Source: a bacterium
GTDB lineage: Bacteria > Krumholzibacteriota > Krumholzibacteriia > LZORAL124-64-63
NCBI GenBank assembly: GCA_018829565.1
Contig: JAHJTW010000049.1
Location: 1-37,310, forward strand
Length of the DNA stretch: 37,310 nt
Direction: 5' to 3'
Shown here: positions 16,287 to 24,824 of the stretch, piece by piece
How positions within the stretch are numbered: the first letter of the stretch is position 1
How the letters are laid out: the number at the start of each line of letters is the position of its first letter
The notes under the pieces: model-generated
The model's input: the letters and a program-made list of their open reading frames with translations, nothing else
What the model was told of the DNA's origin: nothing
Databases searched by the model: none
Translations under genes and position numbers: made by a program

Positions 16287-18320
16287 ATGGCCCATGTGAC
16301 CAAGGATGCCATCGCCGGCCTGCCCGCCAATGCGCGGCGGCCCCTCGAGCCAGGAGAGCGCTACATCCCGGTGGTTCCCGACGAGAACGTCCTGGAGGTG
16401 ACCCCCCGTTCGGTCACCCTCGGCCTCGTCCTCTGCGCCGTGTTCGCCATGTCGGCGGCCTACGTGGCCCTCAAGCTCGGCCAGGGCATCGAGGCGGCCA
16501 TCCCCATCGCCATCCTGGGCATCGGCTATTCCCAGATGCAGAAGCGCAAGAGCACCCTGCTGGAGAACGTATTCGTGCAGTCGATCGGCGCCAACTCCAG
16601 CCACGTGGTCTCCGGGGCGGTGTTCACCATCCCGGCCCTCTACATGCTGGCGGCCGACCCCACCAGCGGTGTGGCCCAGCCGTCGGTCTGGCAGGTCATC
16701 ACCGTCTCGTTCCTGGGCGGGTGCCTGGGCATCCTGTTCATGATCCCCCTGCGCCACAACTTCATGGTCGAGATGCACGGCCGGTTCCCCTGGCCCGAAG
16801 CCACAGCCACCACCGAGATCGTGCTGTCGGGCGAACGCGCCGGGGGCCAGGCCCGCATCCTGGCCATCGCCGCCGGCCTCGGCGCCCTCTACGACGGGCT
16901 GGTCCTGGTGCTTCGAGTCATGGCCGAGCAGATCAACTTCCGTTCGGTCTGGATCGGGAGGTTCATGGAGGGCCACTTCCTCAAGCTGTCCCTGCTGAAC
17001 AACGCCGCCATCATGGGCGTGGGCTACATCATCGGGCTCAGGTACGCCGCGATCATCTGCGCCGGTTCCTTCATGGCCTCCTGGCTGCTGGTGCCCATCG
17101 TGCACGCCATCGGCCAGCACGTGCCCGAGGTCCTCGCTCCCGGCATCAAGCCCATCGGGGACATGACCATCACCGAGGTCTTCAAGTACTACGTCCGGAT
17201 CATCGGCGTGGGCGGCATCGCCGGGGCCGGCATGATGGGGATCCTGCAGTCGGTCCCCTCGATGGTCCGCAGCATCCGCGCCAACCTCAAGGGAATGAAG
17301 AGCCAGGACAAGCGCGAGCGCACCGCGGTGCCCCGCACCGACCGCTCCCTGCCCAACTCGGTGACGGGTATCGGCCTGGTGGTTTTCGCCCTCTGCGCCG
17401 TCCTGTTCTTCAGCTACGGCATCGGGCTTTCCGGGGCCCTGGGCTATGCCCTGGCCGGCACCGCCCTGGTCATCTTCATCGCCTTCCTGTTCGCCCCCGT
17501 GTCCGCCCGGGCCATCGCCATCGTGGGCACCAACCCGGTCTCGGGCATGACCATGCTGACGTTGATCATCACCGGCCTGGTGATGCGCAACATGGGCCTT
17601 TCCGGAGGCCAGGGGATGTTCGTGACCATGATGGTCGGCGGCGTCGTCTGCACGGCCCTGGCTGCGGCCGGTGCCCTGGCCAGCGACCTGAAGATCGGCC
17701 ACTGGCTCGGCGCAACCCCCGCCAAGCAGCTGTCCCTGAAGTTCGTGGGCACGGCCGTGGCCGCCATCTTCTGCGGGCTGGCCATGTGGGTCCTGTCCCA
17801 GCAGCCGGGCGGCTTCGGCAGCTCCAGCATCCCCGCGCCCCAGGCCTCGGCCATGAAGGAGATCCTGGTCGGGATCTTCGGCACCACCGAACAGCCCCTG
17901 CAGTGGTACCTGTTCGCCCTGGGGGTCGTGTTCGCCATCGTGCTGCGCATCATCGGCGTGCCGGCCCTGGCCTTCGCCCTGGGCATGTACCTGCCCATGG
18001 AGATCAACACCCCCGTCATGCTGGGCGGGTTCCTGGCCTGGCTGGTCCAGCGTCAGGGCAAGGGCGATTCCGAGGAGACCACGAAGACCCGTCATCAGCG
18101 GGGCATCCTCATCGCCTCGGGCCTGATCGCCGGTGGCGCCCTCATGGGGGTGTTCAACGCCATCCTGAACGTGGCGTTCGGGGCGGACAAGATGGCCGGC
18201 CTGCACGTCCTCGACGAGCACGCCTTCGAGGGCCTGCTGGGCGAGGGCATCGCGCTGGTCCTGCTGATCACCCTGTGCGTGACCGTCGTCCGCTGGGCGA
18301 AGGGCGCGGCCAGGGCCTGA
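16287..18320 (+). CDS. OPT family oligopeptide transporter
   Basis: 677-residue polytopic inner-membrane protein of the oligopeptide transporter (OPT) superfamily, which imports small peptides or metal-chelate complexes using the proton gradient. Family features include the start VTPRSVTLGLVLCAVFAMS, the conserved NSSHVVSGAVFTIPALYML near residues 105-123, and FPWPEATATTEIVLSGE. About 14-16 hydrophobic segments are visible, with a short cytosolic charged loop (KGMKSQDKRERTAVPRTDR) in the middle. The start at 16287 has GGAAGGA 6 nt upstream; the frame runs further 5' to 16119 but that extension is not membrane-like. Substrate cannot be inferred from sequence alone. Confidence 0.9.
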   Translation: MAHVTKDAIAGLPANARRPLEPGERYIPVVPDENVLEVTPRSVTLGLVLCAVFAMSAAYVALKLGQGIEAAIPIAILGIGYSQMQKRKSTLLENVFVQSIGANSSHVVSGAVFTIPALYMLAADPTSGVAQPSVWQVITVSFLGGCLGILFMIPLRHNFMVEMHGRFPWPEATATTEIVLSGERAGGQARILAIAAGLGALYDGLVLVLRVMAEQINFRSVWIGRFMEGHFLKLSLLNNAAIMGVGYIIGLRYAAIICAGSFMASWLLVPIVHAIGQHVPEVLAPGIKPIGDMTITEVFKYYVRIIGVGGIAGAGMMGILQSVPSMVRSIRANLKGMKSQDKRERTAVPRTDRSLPNSVTGIGLVVFALCAVLFFSYGIGLSGALGYALAGTALVIFIAFLFAPVSARAIAIVGTNPVSGMTMLTLIITGLVMRNMGLSGGQGMFVTMMVGGVVCTALAAAGALASDLKIGHWLGATPAKQLSLKFVGTAVAAIFCGLAMWVLSQQPGGFGSSSIPAPQASAMKEILVGIFGTTEQPLQWYLFALGVVFAIVLRIIGVPALAFALGMYLPMEINTPVMLGGFLAWLVQRQGKGDSEETTKTRHQRGILIASGLIAGGALMGVFNAILNVAFGADKMAGLHVLDEHAFEGLLGEGIALVLLITLCVTVVRWAKGAARA

Positions 18321-18338
18321 TCGGTGAGGTGATTCCGT

Positions 18339-18365
18339 CCCCGGTGGTCCGATCGGCCGCCGGGG
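18339..18365 (+). terminator. GC-rich hairpin after the OPT gene (possible terminator)
   Basis: CCCCGGTGG (18339-18347) pairs with CCGCCGGGG (18357-18365) through one G-T wobble around a 9-nt loop, about 20 bp past the OPT stop codon. No T-run follows, so it may be a pause or Rho-dependent end rather than an intrinsic terminator. Confidence 0.3.
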
Positions 18366-18416
18366 GCGAGGCATCCATTCCCCCCACGATCCGGGGAAGC
18401 CGCCTCCCGGCTCCTC

Positions 18417-18425
18417 TGCTATATT
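18417..18425 (+). promoter_or_regulatory. Extended -10 promoter of the radical SAM gene
   Basis: TGCTATATT gives a TGn extended element plus TATATT (18420-18425), 43 bp before the ATG at 18469. No clear -35, as is common for extended -10 promoters. Confidence 0.45.
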
Positions 18426-18468
18426 GTGATCGACCGCCTCCCACCGGCGATCCTGAATGGAGCCGCCC

Positions 18469-19941
18469 ATGAAAGTATTGCTCGTCGAACCCCGGACCCC
18501 CGAGACCTTCTGGAGCCTGCGCCACGCCCTGCGTTTCGTGGGGAAGCGCGCCGCCAACCCCCCTCTCGGGCTGCTCACGATGGCCGGTCTGTTGCCAAGG
18601 GACTGGGACCTGAGGGTGACGGATCTCAATACCGGCGGCCTCACCGACGCCGAGATCCTTTGGGCCGACTACGTGATGGTCAGCGGAATGGTCATCCACC
18701 GCGACGGGGTCGTCGATCTGGGCGACCGCTGCAGGGAACTCGGGCGGCCCTTGATCGGCGGAGGCCCCCTGTTCAGCGATGAGGCCCGCGGCGATCTGGG
18801 AGTCGATCATGTCGTCGTCGGGGAGGCGGAAGAGACCGTCGGCGAACTCGTGGCCGACATGCTTGCCGGGCGGGTCAAATCCCTCTACACGGCCTCCCGC
18901 TTCCCCGATCTCTCCCTGACCCCTTCGCCCCGGTGGGATCTCCTGGAGATGCGGCACTACGCCACGATGTCCGTCCAGTCATGCCGCGGTTGCCCCTTCG
19001 ATTGCGAATTCTGCGACGTGGTCGCCCTCAACGGCCGCAAGCCCCGCTACAAGTCGCCGGAGCAGTTCGTCGGGGAACTCGAGGATCTGCGGGCCAGGGG
19101 CTGGCGCGGGCCGGTCTTCATCGTGGACGACAACTTCATCGGGGACCGCAACCGCTGCCTGGAACTGCTCCGCGCCGTGATCGCCTGGCGCCGGCGGACG
19201 CATCCGCCCATGGTCTTTCTCACCGAGGCCTCGGTGAACATGGGGGCCGATGCCGAACTGCTCGAACTGATGGTCGAAGCCGGGTTCAAGAAGGTTTTCC
19301 TGGGCATCGAAACCCCCAGCGCCGAAAGCCTGCACGAATGTCACAAGCTGCAGAACCTGCGGGGGGACCTCGGCGACGCAGTCCTCGCCATCCAGAACGC
19401 CGGGATCGAGGTCATGGGGGGGTTCATCGTCGGCTTCGACAGCGATGAACCGGACATCTTCCAGCGGCAGTTCGATTTCATCCAGAAGTCCGGGGTGGTC
19501 ACGGCCATGGTGGGACTGCTGCAGGCCCTCCCCAGCAGCCGCCTCTACCGGAGACTCGCGGCCGAAGGGCGTCTCCTGGGGGCCAGCCTGGGGGACAACA
19601 CCAAGGCGGCCTTGAACTTCGAGCCGCGCCTGGACCGGGAATTCCTGGTCGAGAACTACCGGCGCCTGATGCAACGGCTCTATGAACCGGGCAACTACTA
19701 CCGGCGGGTCAGGACGTTCCTCGATGCCCACCCGATGCGTGGGCCGAATTCGCCCCTGTCCCGCGCCGATCTCGGCGCCGTGGTCAAGGCCATGTGGCTG
19801 ATGGGTGTCATCCACAAGGGCCGTCTCGCCTACTGGCGCTTCTTGACGTCCACCCTCGTGCGGCATCCCGGCCAGATCGGTGTCGCCATCACCATGGCCA
19901 TCACCGGCCATCATTTCCGCATCATGGCCGAAGGGCTCTAG
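18469..19941 (+). CDS. B12-binding-domain radical SAM protein (DUF4070, HpnP-like)
   Basis: 490-residue enzyme with an N-terminal cobalamin-binding Rossmann-like domain (about 1-145; MKVLLVEPRTPETFW, PPLGLLTMAGLLP, ADYVMVSGMVIH). A radical SAM core follows with its [4Fe-4S] cysteines Cys175, Cys179 and Cys182 in CPFDCEFC. A C-terminal DUF4070-like segment comes last (YRRLMQRLYEPGNYYRRV). The B12/radical SAM/DUF4070 order is that of the group containing the hopanoid 2-methylase HpnP and many uncharacterised methylases. No His for base-on B12 binding is evident. There is no squalene-hopene cyclase in view, so a hopanoid role is only a possibility; methylation of another unactivated carbon is equally likely. 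The ATG at 18469 has GGAG 6 nt upstream, favouring it over the ATG at 18457. Confidence 0.85.
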   Translation: MKVLLVEPRTPETFWSLRHALRFVGKRAANPPLGLLTMAGLLPRDWDLRVTDLNTGGLTDAEILWADYVMVSGMVIHRDGVVDLGDRCRELGRPLIGGGPLFSDEARGDLGVDHVVVGEAEETVGELVADMLAGRVKSLYTASRFPDLSLTPSPRWDLLEMRHYATMSVQSCRGCPFDCEFCDVVALNGRKPRYKSPEQFVGELEDLRARGWRGPVFIVDDNFIGDRNRCLELLRAVIAWRRRTHPPMVFLTEASVNMGADAELLELMVEAGFKKVFLGIETPSAESLHECHKLQNLRGDLGDAVLAIQNAGIEVMGGFIVGFDSDEPDIFQRQFDFIQKSGVVTAMVGLLQALPSSRLYRRLAAEGRLLGASLGDNTKAALNFEPRLDREFLVENYRRLMQRLYEPGNYYRRVRTFLDAHPMRGPNSPLSRADLGAVVKAMWLMGVIHKGRLAYWRFLTSTLVRHPGQIGVAITMAITGHHFRIMAEGL

Positions 19942-20007
19942 CCCGGATCGGCGGGGACGATTCCCGTCGGCTCGGGGATACCTGGCCATGGATCGAAAGG
20001 AACCGAA

Positions 20008-20217
20008 ATGTCCGACAAGGTCTACAAGCACATCCAGCTGACGGGAACTTCCAGCAAGAGCATCGAGGACGCCGTCAACACGGCCGTCGCCCGGGCCGCC
20101 AAATCCGTCCACAACATGCGCTGGTTCGAGGTCCTGGACTCACGCGGCACCATCGAGGACGGGAAAGTCGGGCAGTGGCAGACCACCATCAGGGTGGGAT
20201 TCACGCTGGACGATTGA
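20008..20217 (+). CDS. Dodecin (flavin-binding storage protein)
   Basis: 69-residue dodecin. Family members assemble into a hollow dodecamer that binds riboflavin, FMN or FAD and buffers free flavin. The sequence follows the family: VYKHIQLTGTSSKSIEDAVN, then AVARAAKSV, the flavin-stacking Trp39 in MRWFEV, and GTIEDGKVGQWQTTIRVGF with the usual Gln residues. AAAGGA precedes the ATG. It lies 66 bp after the radical SAM gene and 87 bp before rho, on the same strand. It is complete and of normal length. Confidence 0.95.
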   Translation: MSDKVYKHIQLTGTSSKSIEDAVNTAVARAAKSVHNMRWFEVLDSRGTIEDGKVGQWQTTIRVGFTLDD

Positions 20218-20304
20218 CGCCGATCCCTGCATTTTTTCCGGGCTCTTTCGCAGCCGGCGGGTTATCCTCCGGAGGATCTCCCTCTCAAACCGGACGGAAC
20301 CATC

Positions 20305-21402
20305 ATGACGAACCAAGCCAACGGGGTGCTGGAACTCTTGCCGCGAGGCGGCGGTTTCCTCCGAGATCCGGCCATCTCGTTCCGCCCCACTCCCGACGAC
20401 GCCTTCGTGCCCCAGGCCCTCGTGACCCGCCTCCGCCTGATCACCGGCGCGACGGTGGAAGGAACCACCGGCAAGGGCAACCGGGGACCCCAGCTCAAGG
20501 ACGTCACCGCCGTCTGCGGGATGCCGCCCGGGGACTTCGCCCGCCGCACCCCGTTCGCCGACCTCGTGGTCATCAACCCCGACCGGCGGTTCAGGCTGGG
20601 CGCCGGCGGGGATCACTCCATGCGGCTGGTCGACCTGTTCGCTCCCATCGCCCGGGGCACGCGCGGCCTCATCGTCGCCGCCCCCAAGACCGGCAAGACC
20701 CGTCTGCTCGAGGACCTGGCCATCGCCATCGCGGCCGACGCCCCGGACACCCGCCTGGTCGCCCTGCTGGTGGACGAGCGCCCCGAGGAAGTGACCCACT
20801 TCCGCCGCCGGGTACCGGCCGAGGTCCTGGCCAGCAGCAGCGACCAGGACACCAAGGCCCACGTCCGCCTGGCCGAAATGTGCCTGGCCCAGGCCCGCTG
20901 CGAGCTGGAATGCGGCCACGACGTGGTCATCCTGGTGGACAGCCTGACCCGCATGGGCCGCGCCTTCAACCTGCACGGCTCGGGTTCGGGCCGCACCCTG
21001 TCCGGCGGCCTGGACGCCCGCGCCCTGGAGATCCCGCGGCGCTTCTTCGGCCTGGCCCGCAACGTCGAGCACGGCGGGTCGGTCACCGTGGTCGCCACCG
21101 CGCTGGTCGAGACCGGCTCCCGCATGGACGATCTGATCTTCGAGGAGTTCAAGGGCACCGGCAACATGGAGCTGGTCCTGGACCGGCGTCTGGCCGAGCA
21201 GCGGCTGTTCCCCGCGCTGGACCTCAAGCGCAGCGGCACGCGGCGTGACGACCTGCTCTACGACGAGGACGAGCTCGCCGCCCTGAACCGCCTGCGGCGC
21301 GGCGTGGTGGACATGGAGCCGACCCGGGCGTTGGGCGGGCTGCTGAAGATGATGGACCAGCACCCGGACAACGCGAGCCTGCTCAAGGCGCTGGCTATCT
21401 GA
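20305..21402 (+). CDS. rho: Short transcription termination factor Rho (lacks N-terminal Rho_N domain)
   Basis: 365-residue hexameric RNA helicase/translocase of the Rho family, against about 419 in E. coli. The sequence begins directly at the OB-fold RNA-binding domain (GVLELLPRGGGFLR), so the N-terminal helical domain is missing. ATPase motifs are intact: P-loop APKTGKT (126-132), DERPEE (157-162), Walker B DVVILVDSLTR (206-216), the Q-loop region GSGRTLSGGLDAR, FKGTGNMEL and arginine finger SGTR (Arg313). Unusual points are Phe166 where E. coli has the bicyclomycin-contact Met219, and SSSDQDTKAH replacing the usual DEP-x-x-RH segment. The start has only a weak ribosome site. It may be a second Rho paralogue or the only one; the window cannot tell. 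Its last 8 bp overlap the convergent gene at 21395. Confidence 0.9.
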   Translation: MTNQANGVLELLPRGGGFLRDPAISFRPTPDDAFVPQALVTRLRLITGATVEGTTGKGNRGPQLKDVTAVCGMPPGDFARRTPFADLVVINPDRRFRLGAGGDHSMRLVDLFAPIARGTRGLIVAAPKTGKTRLLEDLAIAIAADAPDTRLVALLVDERPEEVTHFRRRVPAEVLASSSDQDTKAHVRLAEMCLAQARCELECGHDVVILVDSLTRMGRAFNLHGSGSGRTLSGGLDARALEIPRRFFGLARNVEHGGSVTVVATALVETGSRMDDLIFEEFKGTGNMELVLDRRLAEQRLFPALDLKRSGTRRDDLLYDEDELAALNRLRRGVVDMEPTRALGGLLKMMDQHPDNASLLKALAI

Positions 21403-21925
21403 GGAACTGTCCCATTTCGGTCAACCGCCAGCATTCCCCGGCAGTCTTCTCCAAAGGCACATCGATGTTGTTTTCCGGATATCCCGGAGACGGCAGGACG
21501 CGCAGGATGACGGCGGCCTCGGTGTCCGAGACCATCCTCTGATCCAGGACCTCGAATCGGAGCTCGACCGGCTTGGCATCGGTCGGAGGTCCATATTTGA
21601 CCATCAGGCTGTAGTGGGCGGCCATGATCCTGGCCGGCTCCCATTCCCTCAACTCGTCAATGTCGGCCGCCCCATAGAGGACGGCGATGGTGTCCAGTCT
21701 TTCCCTGTTCTGAGGGGTCGGTTCCAAATCGAATCTCTCGATGAATTCTGCATGAACGTCCGGGTGCAGACAGGCCACCGCAGTGGTGAAGTCCCTGGCG
21801 CCCATGGCCTCGTAGAACCGGACGGCCACCTCTGCGGGTGTTTCCAGCAGGCAATCGGTCTCGGCCGTGGCCGGACCGGCCACGCACCACAGAGTCGATG
21901 CCATGATGATGATCCCGATTTTCAT
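21395..21925 (-). CDS. Small exported protein, possibly NTF2/SnoaL-like
   Basis: 176-residue protein with a signal peptide (MKIGIIIMASTLWCVAGPATA) and a mature part beginning ETDCLLETPAEVAVRFYEAM. A pattern of aromatic helix then H-x-D (ARDFTTAVACLHPDVHAEF) followed by beta-strands (PVELRFEVLDQRMVSDTEAAVI, ECWRLTEMGQFLR) is typical of NTF2-like or SnoaL-like cone folds. I am not certain of the family. No catalytic function can be assigned. The ATG at 21925 follows GGGAGG closely; the GTG at 21946 is a poorer alternative. The gene converges on rho with an 8-bp overlap of coding sequence and is divergent from the glutaminase gene, with 92 bp between starts. Confidence 0.75.
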   Translation of the reverse strand: MKIGIIIMASTLWCVAGPATAETDCLLETPAEVAVRFYEAMGARDFTTAVACLHPDVHAEFIERFDLEPTPQNRERLDTIAVLYGAADIDELREWEPARIMAAHYSLMVKYGPPTDAKPVELRFEVLDQRMVSDTEAAVILRVLPSPGYPENNIDVPLEKTAGECWRLTEMGQFLR

Positions 21926-22017
21926 GACCCTCCCCCATTTCTCCACGGGACTGGCCCCGCGTCTTCGAATGGCATAAAGTTTCCGGGGAGCTGCCCCCCG
22001 ATAGAAAGGAAATCGGA

Positions 22018-22935
22018 ATGAAGGACTACACCGCGATCCTGAACGAGATCCACCGGGAAATCCAGCCCCACCTGACCGGCGGCCAGGTGGCCGACTACAT
22101 CCCCGAGCTTGCCCGCATCCCCCTGGGCGGATTCGGGATGGCCCTGGTGGACATGGACGGGAACGTCCACACCTGCGGCGATGCCGCCCGGCCCTTCTCC
22201 ATCCAGAGCGTCTCGAAGGTCTTCACCCTGACCCTGGCCCTGAAGGCGCTGGGCGACGACCTGTGGGATCGCGTCGGCCGCGAGCCCTCCGGATCGGGGT
22301 TCAACAGCCTCCTGCACCTCGAGTACGAGCACGGAAAGCCGCGCAACCCGTTCATCAACGCCGGGGCCCTGGTGGTGACCGACGTCCTGCTGGATCTGTA
22401 CCCCGATGCGGTCGACGCCGTGGTCCAGACCCTGCGCCGCCTGTCCGGAAACCCGGACGTTGGAATCGACGAAGCCGTGGCCGCATCGGAGGAGAGCCAA
22501 GGCTTCCGCAACGCCTCGCTGGCCAACTTCCTCAAGAGCTACGGCGGGCTCGACCACGAGGTGGGCCGGGTGCTGTCCGCCTACTTCCGGCACTGCGCCA
22601 TCGAGATGAGCGCGGTGGACCTGGCGTGCGCCGGGTTCTTCCTCATCAACCAGGGCGTTCCCCTCGGCGAAACCGAGCGGTTCATCAGCCCCAACCGCGC
22701 CAAGTACATCAACTCGCTGATGCTCACCTGCGGCACCTACGACAGCGTCGGGGATTTCGCCTACCGGGTGGGCCTGCCGGGCAAGAGCGGCGTGGGCGGC
22801 GGCATCCTGGCGGTCATGCCCGGCCGTTTCAGCGTCTGCGTCTGGTCGCCCGGCCTCGATGCAGTCGGCAACTCGCTGGCCGGCACCCTTGCCCTGGAAT
22901 GGCTGACCACCAAGACCGGAATCTCCATCTTCTGA
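22018..22935 (+). CDS. glsA: Glutaminase (serine-dependent beta-lactamase-like family)
   Basis: 305-residue cytosolic enzyme that hydrolyses L-glutamine to glutamate and ammonia. Length matches the bacterial family. The catalytic Ser-x-x-Lys pair is Ser64 and Lys67 in FSIQSVSKVF. Other family signatures are GREPSGSGFNS, PRNPFINAGAL, GVPLGETERF and KSGVGGGILAVMPGRFSV, the last forming the substrate pocket and lid. GAAAGGA upstream of the ATG supports the start. Ammonia release by this enzyme supports acid resistance in some bacteria, but no acid-stress partner gene is adjacent here. Confidence 0.95.
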   Translation: MKDYTAILNEIHREIQPHLTGGQVADYIPELARIPLGGFGMALVDMDGNVHTCGDAARPFSIQSVSKVFTLTLALKALGDDLWDRVGREPSGSGFNSLLHLEYEHGKPRNPFINAGALVVTDVLLDLYPDAVDAVVQTLRRLSGNPDVGIDEAVAASEESQGFRNASLANFLKSYGGLDHEVGRVLSAYFRHCAIEMSAVDLACAGFFLINQGVPLGETERFISPNRAKYINSLMLTCGTYDSVGDFAYRVGLPGKSGVGGGILAVMPGRFSVCVWSPGLDAVGNSLAGTLALEWLTTKTGISIF

Positions 22936-23037
22936 AGATCGCCCCCGGTGTTGGTTTTTTGGCTTCATTACGACGGTGTCCCTCCGGAGCTTCGCGCCGG
23001 GGAATACGCGACACCGCGACCGGCCTGACTCCGAAGA

Positions 23038-23066
23038 AGCCGCCTCGCCCCAAAGACCAGGCGGCT
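23038..23066 (+). terminator. Hairpin downstream of glsA (weak terminator candidate)
   Basis: AGCCGCCT (23038-23045) and AGGCGGCT (23059-23066) are perfect 8-bp arms around a 13-nt loop, about 100 bp past the glsA stop. The following CCCATTT is only weakly T-rich. The 280-bp gap (22936-23215) otherwise holds only a poor promoter match ending in TACCAT (23104-23109). Confidence 0.35.
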
Positions 23067-23215
23067 CCCATTTCCGCCTTGTCGACAAATCCCGTTTTGA
23101 TGTTACCATGTCGCCCGCTCCGTAGCCGGATTATCCGGGGCCGGACCCTTTCCCCTCCCCGGCGGGCCTTGACCGGGACCCTTCCCTGGCTTCGACAACC
23201 CTGAGGTTCCCGATC

Positions 23216-24793
23216 GTGGCGCGTCCCGGGTCATCACGCAAAACCGTATTCGCGATCATCGGCGTCTTCCTGTCGCGCAGCCTGGCCATGGTGCTGGCCA
23301 CGGTCATCTCGGTGCTGATGGGCAACAAGTTCGGCGTGGGGCAGGCCACCGACAGCTTCTTCTTCGCCCGCCGCATCGCCATGGGTTGCGCCGAGGCCGC
23401 CCAGCGGGTCACCAACATCGTCCTGATCCCCGGACTGGCGGCCAAGCTCAACTCCCGGGATCCGGAGCTGATCGGCCGCACCTGGGTCCGCTATCTGAGG
23501 AACACCTTCCTCTGGGGCTTTCCCATCACGATCGTCCTCGCGGTGGCCGCGCCCTTCCTCGTCAAGATCATGGGGCCGGGATTCACCCCGGACACCGCCG
23601 ACATGTCGGTCTACCTGCTGCGCATCCTGCTGTTCATCATCCCGGTGACCGTGCTGGAATCCATCAGCGGCAGCGTCCTGAACGCCGGGCGCCACTTCAC
23701 CGCCGCGGCGACCATTCCCCTGCTGGGCCGCCTGTGCGTGGTGGTTTCCCTCTTCTTCCTGGTCCCGCCCTGGAACGTGCACGAGCTGGCCTGGGTCATG
23801 CTGATCGGTTCGGCCGCCGCCTCCGTCATCCTGGGGCTGGTCGCCCACCGCAAGCTGCCCGGGATGGTCGAGGCGGGCGAGAAGATCGACAGCAAGACCA
23901 AGGGCGAGGCCGGCCGCCTGTTCTGGCCGGGATTCCTGGTCTTCTTCACCACCCAGGCCTTCATCTGGCTGGAATTCGGGTACGCCTCGACCCTGGGCGC
24001 CGGCGCCATCTCCGAGATGGAGTACGGCTACCGCATCCTGGCCATCCTGCCCGGGGTCGTCTCGTCCAGCCTGACCACTGTCATGTACACCGAGTTCTCG
24101 CACCTGATGGCCCAGGGCCGCAAGGAAGAGATGTACCTCAGCCTGGCCCGGGTCACCCGCGGGGGGCTGTACCTCATGGCGCCGGTCATCGGATTCCTGG
24201 CCTTCCAGGGGGAGAACATCGCCCGCATCATGCTGCACCACGGCGCCTTTCCGGAATCCTCCATCAAGGTGATCGGGGACGTCATGCTGTACATGGCCTT
24301 CTCGGCCATCGGGCTCTACTGCGTCAAGATCTACATCTTCGGGATGTACGCGGACGAATCGGCCCCGGTGCTCAAGATGGTCCTGATCATGCTCGGGGTC
24401 ACCCTGGCCACCCGCATCATCTTCATCAACCTGTTCATCGACTCGATGGGGCCCGCCGGCATCGCCCTGGCCCGCAGCGTCTCCACCCTGTTCCGGGTGG
24501 CCGCCGTCTATCTGCTGCTGAAGCACTACTGGGGCCGCTTCCTCCGGCCCCGCGACCTGGTGGCCATGCTGTCCATGATCGTCTTCACCGCCGTGGCCAT
24601 GGGGGCCACGCGGTTCGCCAACGACTGGCTGGGCTTCACTCCCGACAAGAGCGTGCCGGTGCGCCTGGTCGGACTCGGGGTCATGGCGGTGCTGGGATTC
24701 GGGTTGTACGTCGGCTTGACCTACCTGGTCCGGATGCCGGAAACAGCCAGGATCGAAAAGGCCTTCCGGAAGAAGATCCTGAGGATGGGTTAG
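23216..24793 (+). CDS. murJ: Lipid II flippase MurJ (MviN family)
   Basis: 525-residue polytopic membrane protein of the MOP superfamily that moves lipid II across the inner membrane for peptidoglycan synthesis. Typical features are the N-terminal VFLSRSLAMVLATVISVLMG followed by FGVGQATDSFFFARRI, then LIPGLAAKL, roughly 14 hydrophobic helices, and the family-like LATRIIFINLFIDSMGPAGIALARSVSTL region. Charged loops lie near VEAGEKIDSKTKGEAG and QGRKEEM. The start is GTG at 23216 with GAGG about nine bases upstream. A close relative acting on another polyisoprenoid-linked sugar (Wzx-like) cannot be excluded, because no mur gene is adjacent. Confidence 0.85.
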   Translation: MARPGSSRKTVFAIIGVFLSRSLAMVLATVISVLMGNKFGVGQATDSFFFARRIAMGCAEAAQRVTNIVLIPGLAAKLNSRDPELIGRTWVRYLRNTFLWGFPITIVLAVAAPFLVKIMGPGFTPDTADMSVYLLRILLFIIPVTVLESISGSVLNAGRHFTAAATIPLLGRLCVVVSLFFLVPPWNVHELAWVMLIGSAAASVILGLVAHRKLPGMVEAGEKIDSKTKGEAGRLFWPGFLVFFTTQAFIWLEFGYASTLGAGAISEMEYGYRILAILPGVVSSSLTTVMYTEFSHLMAQGRKEEMYLSLARVTRGGLYLMAPVIGFLAFQGENIARIMLHHGAFPESSIKVIGDVMLYMAFSAIGLYCVKIYIFGMYADESAPVLKMVLIMLGVTLATRIIFINLFIDSMGPAGIALARSVSTLFRVAAVYLLLKHYWGRFLRPRDLVAMLSMIVFTAVAMGATRFANDWLGFTPDKSVPVRLVGLGVMAVLGFGLYVGLTYLVRMPETARIEKAFRKKILRMG

Positions 24794-24824
24794 CGTCCCT
24801 GCCCGGCGTACCGCCCCGGTCGAT

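Noticed and set aside
16215-18644. 809-residue minus-strand open frame opposite the OPT transporter
   Set aside because: Rich in His/Asp/Gly/Gln as expected from the complement of membrane-protein codons; no domain.
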